Source: Halanaerobium sp051746665 | GTDB lineage: Bacteria > Bacillota > Halanaerobiia > Halanaerobiales > Halanaerobiaceae | Length of the DNA: 40,408 nucleotides | Reading direction: 5' to 3' | NCBI GenBank assembly: GCA_051746665.1 | Contig: JBNJFG010000016.1 | Location: 1-40,408, forward strand | Position numbers and translations under genes: made by a program | Shown here: piece by piece, positions 34,176-40,408 of the stretch | How the letters are laid out: the number at the start of each line of letters is the position of its first letter | Numbering within the stretch: the stretch's first letter is position 1 | The notes under the pieces: model-generated | Databases searched by the model: none | What the model was told of the DNA's origin: nothing | The model's input: only the letters and a program-made list of their open reading frames with translations

Positions 34176-34205
34176 ATAATATCTTATCGAAAGGTCTTCT
34201 GTCAA
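34176..34205 (-). promoter_or_regulatory. SigA promoter of valS
   Basis: A perfect TTGACA (34205-34200), 18 bases, then TATTAT (34181-34176), upstream of the T-box stem I and 40 bases past the stop of the preceding M16 gene. The leader would be about 350 bases. Confidence 0.8.
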
Positions 34206-34244
34206 GAGTTAAAATTCGATTTTGAGAATCAGTGATTCGAAAAA

Positions 34245-35717
34245 TTAATTTGAAGTTGGATTCTCAATTACTTCTACTTCCAGACCGGCTTCTTCAAATT
34301 GAGGCATTATTTTTTCTGCTGGCCCCACAATAACTGTGAAAATAATTTCTGGATATAATTCTTCTGCAAAAATCTTCTGTACTTCAGCAGCTTCCAGCCC
34401 ATTATACTGTTTGATAAAATTATTTAGATAGTCATCAGATTTATTATTAAATTCCTTTTGATATACTATTTCATCTAAAACATCAATTTGATGCTGATAT
34501 GCCTTGGGGAAAACTGCATTATATAAATTGATATTTTCAAAAAGTTCTTCTTTTTTAAATGGTTCAGTTTCATTTTTGATTTTTTGGATTTCTTCTTTAA
34601 CCGCTTCCATTCCCAGTAGAGCTTTTTGGGGATCCAGACTTAAGTTAATTAAGTAAGCACCGCCAAATTGATGATATCTAGTCTGAGCATTAATACCGTA
34701 AACATAACCTTTATCACTGCGTAAATTTTCCATTAAGCGGCTGTTAAATGAGCCGCCACCAAAGATTCTATTTCCCATCATAAAAGGAATTCTTTTCGGA
34801 AATTTACTGCTGTAGAAATTATATCCCATCCGCATATTAGCCTGGGTTGCATCACTTTTATTAACAACTATAATTTTTTGGTGCAATTTAGGATTAACCT
34901 TCACCTGTTTTTTATTTAAGTTATCTTCATTATTTTCCCAATCCGAAAAATTATTTTGTAGTTCTTGTTTAATTTTCTCTAACTCATAATCTCCGCTGAT
35001 AGCAATTACAATATCCTCTGGATTAATGGTTTTTTGATAAAAATTCATTAAATTTTCTGCATCAACTCGACTTAAAAAATCAAGAATTAAATTGTAATTA
35101 TAATTATAACCATAGGGATGCTCTCCGTATAAATTTTTAAAAAAATGCATATTTAAAAGAGAAGAATCATTATAAAACTGCTGCTTATAAAACTGTTCTG
35201 ATTCTTTAACTGTTCTCTCAAAATGATTTCCTTCAAATTCTGGTCTTCTTAAAACCTCAGCCAGCAGTGATATAAGTTCACTGTTTTCAGTTTTAAGCGA
35301 GTTACCACTAATAGAAATTCGATCAGAATCTGCACTTAAATTTAACGACAAAGCATTAATCTCTTTAAAAAGTGAAAGCTCACTTTCCTTATAATTTTCA
35401 GTTGCTAAAAGCATAATATCCGTCATCAAAGAACTTATACCTGCATTATTTTTATTTTCATTTATTTTTCCACCATCAATATAGCCCCTCATTTCAAAAA
35501 TTGGTAGACTTTTATCCTGAGCTAAGTAAAATTTCATGCCATTACCTAATTTAAAAAGCTGATAATCAGGTACTTCAATCTCAGGTTTTTCATTAACTAC
35601 ATCTGCAAGTTCTTTAAAAAGTTCTGGACTTAAATTTTGCTTTTGAGCAGCTGTACTTAAGGTTAATAACAAAAGGAAAACCAAAGTATAAACTACTATT
35701 CTATTTATTTTTTTCAC
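34245..35717 (-). CDS. Secreted M16-family peptidase homologue lacking the zinc motif
   Basis: The 490-residue protein has a Sec signal peptide (about 1-24, STAAQ) and two M16 domains: GMKFYLAQDKSLPIFEMRGYIDGG at the start of the first and YHQFGGAYLINLS in the second. Where active M16 enzymes have HxxEH the sequence reads GISSLMTDIMLL, so no zinc site exists. It is therefore expected to be the non-catalytic subunit of a heterodimer, as in mitochondrial processing peptidase and bacterial two-subunit M16 proteases. The start is GTG at 35717, overlapping the upstream stop by four bases (GTGA), so it is coupled to the active partner. Location outside the inner membrane is likely. Confidence 0.9.
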   Translation of the reverse strand: MKKINRIVVYTLVFLLLLTLSTAAQKQNLSPELFKELADVVNEKPEIEVPDYQLFKLGNGMKFYLAQDKSLPIFEMRGYIDGGKINENKNNAGISSLMTDIMLLATENYKESELSLFKEINALSLNLSADSDRISISGNSLKTENSELISLLAEVLRRPEFEGNHFERTVKESEQFYKQQFYNDSSLLNMHFFKNLYGEHPYGYNYNYNLILDFLSRVDAENLMNFYQKTINPEDIVIAISGDYELEKIKQELQNNFSDWENNEDNLNKKQVKVNPKLHQKIIVVNKSDATQANMRMGYNFYSSKFPKRIPFMMGNRIFGGGSFNSRLMENLRSDKGYVYGINAQTRYHQFGGAYLINLSLDPQKALLGMEAVKEEIQKIKNETEPFKKEELFENINLYNAVFPKAYQHQIDVLDEIVYQKEFNNKSDDYLNNFIKQYNGLEAAEVQKIFAEELYPEIIFTVIVGPAEKIMPQFEEAGLEVEVIENPTSN

Positions 35718-37090
35718 TGCTGAGCACCACCTTTAGCTTCAGGTAAAATATACCCTTTTGTCCGCTGATTCTGCTTAAAATATTTCTGAGCAATTTGCAC
35801 AACTTCTGCTTTAGTTAAGTTATTTATATATTCAATTTTTTCCTGCAGCAGTTCTGGGTTATTAAAACGCAGTTCATTTAAGGCATAAGTAGAAGCTGCC
35901 GAATTAATGTCTTTTTGCGAAAATATTAAAGTTTTTTGATACTGCTTTTTTACTATTTCAAATTCTTGAGCAGTTATCCCTTCCTCAAAAATTTTCTGTA
36001 GTTCTCTATCAAAAGCCTGCTGTGCCTGTTCTACTAAATTCTGATTTGAAGGAATAAAATAAATTAAAGCAAAAGATTCTTTCCGCAGGGGATACATAAA
36101 TGCTCCACTATTTAAAATTATTCCGGATTCTTTTTGCAGCTTTTCCTTTAGACGTGAACTCTGATTATTTGCCAGTATATCAAGGAAAATTTCTAATGCA
36201 GTTAATTCAAGATTATCTGCTGCAGGTATTTTATAAAGCTGAAGAGCATAAGGAATATTTGTATTTAAATGAACTTTATGTGTTTTTTCAGCCAGCTGTT
36301 CCGGCAGTACAAATTCTCTGCGATCTAATTTTTGCGAACGATAATCAGCATAATACTCTGCAGCTAATTTTTGCACCTCTTGAGCTTCCACATCACCACT
36401 AACAACAACTAGTGCATTATTAGGAGAATAATAACGCTGATAATAACTTTGTAATTCTGCTGTAGATATATTATTAATATCATCCATCCAGCCAATAACA
36501 TTATGCTCTAAATAGCTATCTGGAAAAGCATTTGCTTTAATTTCTTCAAAACCTCGCGCAAATATATTATTTTCTGTTCTCATTCTTCTTTCCTGTTTAA
36601 TAACTTCACGTTCTCTATTTATTTCCTGATCATTAAATCTTAAATTATGCATTCTATCTGATTCTAGGGCCATTACAAGCTCCAGTGTTGAAGATGGAAC
36701 CTCATGATAGTAATAAGTATAATCAAAGCTTGTAGCAGCATTTAACTGACCTCCAACTGATGAAATTAAATCATCGATTTCACCTTCAGGAACATTTTTA
36801 GTTCCTAAAAACATTAGATGTTCTAAAAAATGAGAAATCCCTGTTTGACCTTCTATTTCATCTATAGAACCAACATTATAATATATTGAATATTTAACTA
36901 GAGGAATTGAATGGTCAGGAAAAATCATAAACTGCAGCCCGTTATCCAGTTTAAAACTTTGATATTCTGGCTGTTCTAATTTTATTTCAGCAGCGGCTGT
37001 TGCTGAAAATATTAGTGTTATTAATAAAATAGAGATAAAAAATAATACCTTTTTCTTGTTTGAAATTAATCTATTTATATTTTTTTTCAA
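35714..37090 (-). CDS. Secreted zinc peptidase, M16 family (active subunit)
   Basis: The 458-residue protein has a signal peptide (about 1-34, ending SATAAAE) and the inverted zinc motif HFLEH at residues 87-91, followed about 75 residues later by the INREREVIKQE region (about 157-167) that supplies the third ligand. A second, non-catalytic M16 domain completes the clamshell. M16 enzymes cut short extended peptides inside a closed chamber. The start is TTG at 37090 with GGGGG nine bases upstream; it overlaps mobA by 20 bases. Its inactive partner follows directly, so the two probably assemble. Substrate unknown. Confidence 0.93.
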   Translation of the reverse strand: MKKNINRLISNKKKVLFFISILLITLIFSATAAAEIKLEQPEYQSFKLDNGLQFMIFPDHSIPLVKYSIYYNVGSIDEIEGQTGISHFLEHLMFLGTKNVPEGEIDDLISSVGGQLNAATSFDYTYYYHEVPSSTLELVMALESDRMHNLRFNDQEINREREVIKQERRMRTENNIFARGFEEIKANAFPDSYLEHNVIGWMDDINNISTAELQSYYQRYYSPNNALVVVSGDVEAQEVQKLAAEYYADYRSQKLDRREFVLPEQLAEKTHKVHLNTNIPYALQLYKIPAADNLELTALEIFLDILANNQSSRLKEKLQKESGIILNSGAFMYPLRKESFALIYFIPSNQNLVEQAQQAFDRELQKIFEEGITAQEFEIVKKQYQKTLIFSQKDINSAASTYALNELRFNNPELLQEKIEYINNLTKAEVVQIAQKYFKQNQRTKGYILPEAKGGAQQ

Positions 37091-37697
37091 TTTTATCTAC
37101 CCCCTCTAAATATTTTAAAGCTTTATCTAAATCTTTTGGGTAATTTAGATTAAAAAATAACTTTTCTAAATTAAAATTTATTTTTAATAATTCTTCACTA
37201 ATCACTTTTTTACTACTTTTATTATAAAAAGATTTAATTTTTAAGTTATCTGCTAAAATCTCCGCTTTAATTTTTGCAATTAATGAACGCTGATAAACAG
37301 CAGCTAAAGGTTCTAAATAATTATTATAGCGCGGAACAATTATTTCCTTTTGCGGATCTTCTCTTATTTTTTCTTTGATAAAATTAAAATATTCACTATT
37401 TAAAAATGGCATATCACAACCGCAGATAAAATTATAACGGCTCTTAGAAAAATATAGGCCGGTATAGATTCCAGCCAGTGGACCCATATTTTGATATATA
37501 TCTTCTTTGATTTCTGCTCCTTTAAGAAAAGAATATTTTTCTTTTGAGCCCACAACTATAACCTTCTTAAAATTATGATCTAAATTATTATAGATATATT
37601 CAATTAACTTCATTCCAGCAAAAGAAATCAGAGCCTTATCACTGCCAAAACGGCTGCTCTGACCTCCTGCTAAAAGTACTGCATTTATATTAGGCAT
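37071..37697 (-). CDS. mobA: Molybdenum cofactor guanylyltransferase
   Basis: The 208-residue protein has the nucleotidyltransferase signature VLLAGGQSSRFGSDKAL (about 7-23), the GPLAGIYTGL segment near 91, and FICGCDMPFLN near 110 with the metal-binding Asp. MobA joins GMP to molybdopterin to make the guanine dinucleotide form of the cofactor. It is far from the other cofactor genes in the window, sitting between a cadmium-type repressor and two M16 peptidases, with a GGAAGG site and ATG at 37697. The 3' end overlaps the peptidase gene. The C-terminal half is divergent and Lys-rich but of normal length. Confidence 0.9.
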   Translation of the reverse strand: MPNINAVLLAGGQSSRFGSDKALISFAGMKLIEYIYNNLDHNFKKVIVVGSKEKYSFLKGAEIKEDIYQNMGPLAGIYTGLYFSKSRYNFICGCDMPFLNSEYFNFIKEKIREDPQKEIIVPRYNNYLEPLAAVYQRSLIAKIKAEILADNLKIKSFYNKSSKKVISEELLKINFNLEKLFFNLNYPKDLDKALKYLEGVDKIEKKYK

Positions 37698-37708
37698 ATA
37701 ACCTTCCT

Positions 37709-38089
37709 TTATTTATCTTCAAGTACATGCTCAAGACCCTGGCCAAAAAGACACATTACATGATCATCATCAAGTGAATAATAGACTGAACGCCCTTCTT
37801 TACGATATTTAACCAGCTTATTGTTTCTCAACACCCGCAGCTGGTGAGATATAGCCGAAGAACTCATATCAAGCAATTCTGAAAGATCACAGACACATAA
37901 TTCTCTTTCCTTTAGGGCATAAAGTATCTTAATTCGAGTTGGATCCCCCATTGTCTTAAATAACTCTGCCAGATCAAAAACGTCTGACTCCTGCAGAGTC
38001 TTTTCTTTCATCAACTGAACTACCTTATTATCTGGATCAAAAACCTCACATATATCACATCTTGCTTTTTCTTTAAGTTCTGCTGTCAT
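37709..38089 (-). CDS. ArsR/SmtB-family metal-sensing repressor (CadC/CzrA-like)
   Basis: From the preferred ATG at 38089 the product is 126 residues (GGAG eight bases upstream; a GTG at 38098 overlaps that site). It is a winged-helix repressor with the recognition helix SSSAISHQLRVLRNNKLV. Two metal sites are visible: a CadC-type alpha3N site with Cys11, Cys14, Cys65 and Cys67 (ELCVCD), and a complete alpha5 site with Asp108, His110, His121 and Glu124 in the exact D-x-H-x10-H-x2-E spacing. Cd, Pb or Zn is the expected inducer. It lies 30 bases after the ATPase gene, and the likely operator is upstream of that gene. Confidence 0.95.
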   Translation of the reverse strand: MTAELKEKARCDICEVFDPDNKVVQLMKEKTLQESDVFDLAELFKTMGDPTRIKILYALKERELCVCDLSELLDMSSSAISHQLRVLRNNKLVKYRKEGRSVYYSLDDDHVMCLFGQGLEHVLEDK

Positions 38090-38128
38090 ATTATTCACTC
38101 CAGTTTAATTTATTCTCACAGATATTTT

Positions 38129-40285
38129 TTAGATATCTTCTGTTTTTAAAATTCTCATTACATTAAATACTGCCATTAAAGCAACTCCCACATCTGCAAA
38201 AACTGCTGCCCACATGGAAGCCATACCAAAAATACTTAAAATCATAACTACAGCTTTAATTGAAAGAGCCATAATAATATTCTGCCAGACAAGCTTTTTT
38301 GTTTTAGCAGCAATATTTAAGGCTGTAACAATTTTTGTAGGCTCATCTGTCATTAAAACAACATCAGCTGCTTCAATTGCTGCATCTGAACCAAGTCCAC
38401 CCATAGCTATTCCCAGATCAGAGCGAGCCAGTACAGGTGCATCATTAATTCCATCACCAACAAAAGCAAGTTTTTTAGATTTACTTAAGAGTTCTTCTAC
38501 TTTAGCAACTTTTTGATCAGGTAATAATTCTGCATAAAAATTATCTAAACCAAGCTTAGCTGCAACTTCGGCTGCGGTTTCTTTATTATCACCAGTCAGC
38601 ATTGCCAAATTATTAATACCAAATTCTTTAAGTGCAGAAACTGCAGCTTCTGCATCTGCTTTCAGCTGATCAGAAATTACAATAGAAGCTAAAAAATCTC
38701 CATTTTTGGCTAAATAAACTGCAGTACCTGTACTTTTAACTTTTTTGAAGTCAATATTATTGTTCTGCATAAGTCTTTCGTTTCCTGCTAAAATTTGATC
38801 ATTATCTAGTACAGCTTTAATACCAGCTCCTGAAATTTCTTGATAATCACTTTCAGCAGAATGTTTTTTATAATTTCCGGCAGCAGCCACAATCGATTGC
38901 GCTATTGGATGATTTGAAAACTGCTCAACTTCTGCAGCAATTTTTAATATTTCCTGGCGGCTGTAATCACTGTAGATATTAACTTTAGTTACTTTGAAAT
39001 TACCCTCTGTTAAAGTTCCAGTCTTATCAAAGACTATTGTATCGAGCTCATTTAAAGCCTCCAGATAATTTCCACCTTTGACTAAAATTCCATTTTTAGA
39101 GGCCAGTCCAATTCCACCAAAAAAACCAAGTGGAATAGAAACAACTAAAGCACAGGGACAGGAAACAACCAGAAAAATTAAAGCCCTATAAAACCACTGA
39201 CTAAAGGCTGCACCTGTAACTAATGGCGGTATTACTGCAACTAAAACTGCTGTTAATACCACAAAAGGAGTATAATAACGGGCAAATTTGCTGATAAACT
39301 GTTCTGTTGGAGCTTTTTTTGAACTTGCATTTTCTACCAGCTCTAATATTTTTTTGACAGTAGAATCTTTATACTCTTTAGTCACTCTAACTGTTATTAA
39401 TTTATTTAAATTAATCATTCCACTTAAAACTTGATCACCTTCTGTCACATCTTTAGGCAGTGCTTCTCCTGTCAGAGCTGATGTCTCCAGTGCTGTTTCT
39501 CCACTGACAACCTCTCCATCAACAGGAATTTTTTCACCAGCTTTAACTGCAATTAAATCTCCAATTTTTAATTTTTCAGGCTTTATTTCTATAATTTCTT
39601 CGTCTTTAATCAAATTTGCAGACTCAGCTTTAATGTTCATCAAGTCTTTAATTGAGCGGCGCGAATTATTGACTGCTCTTTCCTGAAACAATTCACCAAC
39701 CATATAAAAAAGCATTACTGCTACAGCTTCTGGATATTCTTTAATTCCAAAAGCACCTAAAGTAGCAATCACCATTAAAAAGTTTTCATCAAAAATCTGG
39801 CCCTGACCAATGTTATAAAAAGCAGCTTTAAGAACTGGATATCCAATCAAAAAGTATGCTGCTATGTAGGAGGGCAGAGCTAAACTGTTAAAAATTGTAT
39901 TGTTAAAAACATTAAAATGAGAAAAGCTAAGAGCAAAAGCAAAAAATAGAGCCCCTATAAAAATATTTTTCTTTTGCCAGAGATAAGATTTTAGAGATGA
40001 TTTATCTGCCTGATTATCAGATTTAGGCTCCGACTTATCTCTAACCTTGACTCCTGGTTCTATTCTATCCGAAATTTTTTGTAATTCTTCTTTTATTTTT
40101 TCTAATTTTGAATCTTCAGCTGCCACTTTCAAAGTAGATGTTGCAAAATTCAGTTCTACTTTTTCCATTCCCTCAAGTTTTTTAACCTGATCTTCTATTT
40201 TCAATGCACAATTAGAACAGTTTAAGCCTTCAAGCTCAAATTCTTTTTCATTTTTTTCTTTATTTTTTTCTATTGTATTCTGCAT
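38129..40285 (-). CDS. cadA: Heavy-metal exporting P1B-type ATPase (CadA/ZntA-like)
   Basis: The 718-residue protein has an N-terminal heavy-metal-associated domain with CxxC (Cys23, Cys26), eight predicted membrane helices, the actuator motif LTGEALP (about 271-277), the transmembrane CPC (Cys376-Cys378), the phosphorylated Asp420 in DKTGTLT, the HP motif near 465, and GDGINDAP. The last helix has DVGVALMAVFNVMRIL, whose Asp marks the Zn/Cd/Pb (P1B-2) class. It pumps divalent toxic metals out of the cytoplasm. The ATG at 40285 has GGGGTG upstream. A consensus promoter and operator precede it, and the repressor gene follows. cadA is used in the functional sense; zntA is equally fitting. Confidence 0.95.
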   Translation of the reverse strand: MQNTIEKNKEKNEKEFELEGLNCSNCALKIEDQVKKLEGMEKVELNFATSTLKVAAEDSKLEKIKEELQKISDRIEPGVKVRDKSEPKSDNQADKSSLKSYLWQKKNIFIGALFFAFALSFSHFNVFNNTIFNSLALPSYIAAYFLIGYPVLKAAFYNIGQGQIFDENFLMVIATLGAFGIKEYPEAVAVMLFYMVGELFQERAVNNSRRSIKDLMNIKAESANLIKDEEIIEIKPEKLKIGDLIAVKAGEKIPVDGEVVSGETALETSALTGEALPKDVTEGDQVLSGMINLNKLITVRVTKEYKDSTVKKILELVENASSKKAPTEQFISKFARYYTPFVVLTAVLVAVIPPLVTGAAFSQWFYRALIFLVVSCPCALVVSIPLGFFGGIGLASKNGILVKGGNYLEALNELDTIVFDKTGTLTEGNFKVTKVNIYSDYSRQEILKIAAEVEQFSNHPIAQSIVAAAGNYKKHSAESDYQEISGAGIKAVLDNDQILAGNERLMQNNNIDFKKVKSTGTAVYLAKNGDFLASIVISDQLKADAEAAVSALKEFGINNLAMLTGDNKETAAEVAAKLGLDNFYAELLPDQKVAKVEELLSKSKKLAFVGDGINDAPVLARSDLGIAMGGLGSDAAIEAADVVLMTDEPTKIVTALNIAAKTKKLVWQNIIMALSIKAVVMILSIFGMASMWAAVFADVGVALMAVFNVMRILKTEDI

Positions 40286-40316
40286 TATTACACCCCAGTT
40301 TTATATTTATAATGTA

Positions 40317-40330
40317 TGAACAATTATTCA
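40317..40330. promoter_or_regulatory. ArsR/SmtB-type operator upstream of the metal ATPase
   Basis: TGAACAATTATTCA is an imperfect inverted repeat (six of seven positions) of the TGAAyA-type 12-2-12 operators bound by SmtB/CzrA/CadC proteins. It lies about 10-23 bases after the predicted transcription start, where a bound repressor would block the operon that encodes the matching sensor. Confidence 0.8.
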
Positions 40331-40346
40331 AATGTTTGTTTAACTA

Positions 40347-40375
40347 ATTATAAAATATATACTGAGCAGTGTCAA
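40347..40375 (-). promoter_or_regulatory. Consensus SigA promoter of the metal-export operon
   Basis: TTGACA (40375-40370), exactly 17 bases, TATAAT (40352-40347): a perfect match to the SigA consensus, about 60 bases upstream of the ATPase start. Such a strong promoter suits a gene kept silent by a repressor until metal arrives. Confidence 0.92.
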
Positions 40376-40408
40376 GATGAAAAAAGATTTATTAAGTTAA
40401 ATTTGAAT

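Noticed and set aside
34210..34240. Possible terminator after the second M16 gene
   Set aside because: GAATC-AGT-GATTC can form a five-pair hairpin, but no T-run follows on the minus strand. It is too weak to call.
1..40408. CRISPR arrays, insertion sequences, prophage genes, tRNA or rRNA genes
   Set aside because: No regularly spaced repeats, transposase, integrase or phage motifs were found, and no cloverleaf or rRNA stretch was recognised. The window looks like stable core chromosome.

Overview
The window is a low-GC (roughly one-third G+C), gene-dense bacterial chromosome segment. Except for one small gene at 13162-13590, every gene reads on the minus strand, so operons run from high to low coordinates. 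Several traits point to an anaerobic, fermentative, rod-shaped Firmicute-grade bacterium: a T-box leader on valS, a maf-radC-mreBCD cell-shape cluster, a complete Rnf complex, strong GGAGG ribosome-binding sites with many TTG and GTG starts, and SigA-type promoters. The gene content and protein style resemble Halanaerobiales (Halanaerobium-like halophilic anaerobes). That placement is inference, not something the sequence proves. No phage, insertion sequence, CRISPR array, tRNA or rRNA was seen.

Layout in the direction of transcription, from the right end. (1) 40408-34245: a heavy-metal unit with a consensus promoter and an ArsR-type operator, cadA-like P1B ATPase, cadC-like repressor, then mobA and two secreted M16 peptidases, one catalytic and one lacking the zinc motif. 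(2) 34205-31061: a T-box leader with a GUC (Val) specifier, valS and a terminator. (3) 30935-23469: an SLC13/DASS anion transporter followed by molybdenum/tungsten cofactor genes moeA, moeA fused to a periplasmic-binding-protein-like domain, moaA, moaC, mog and a mobB-like gene, ending in a terminator. (4) 23461-20021: fabH-fabD-fabF with promoter and terminator, but no acpP or fabG. (5) 20005-13663: a P-loop NTPase fused to an Asp23-like domain, a GH65 disaccharide phosphorylase, an EamA transporter, then transketolase with its own candidate promoter. (6) 13590-13162 on the plus strand: a YuiD-like divergent PAP2 membrane protein, sharing a bidirectional terminator with tkt and facing folC-SPOR. 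(7) 13031-11126: folC and a SPOR-domain protein. (8) 11105-5911: rnfCDGEAB with promoter, a possible redox operator and a terminator. (9) 5901-1: NusG-domain-II protein (EetA-like), Gx-transporter-family protein (EetB-like), maf, radC, mreB, mreC, mreD and the N-terminal part of penicillin-binding protein 2, cut by the window edge.

Functionally the window joins energy conservation (Rnf coupling ferredoxin/NAD to an ion gradient), Mo/W cofactor synthesis, phosphorolytic sugar use, lipid and folate synthesis and rod-shape maintenance. The observations most worth following are the EetA/EetB-like pair placed directly behind the rnf operon, the P-loop/Asp23 fusion leading the GH65 operon, the anion transporter leading the Mo-cofactor operon with two dissimilar MoeA proteins, mobA displaced into the metal-resistance/peptidase unit, and a long promoter motif shared by the eetA-like and tkt genes.
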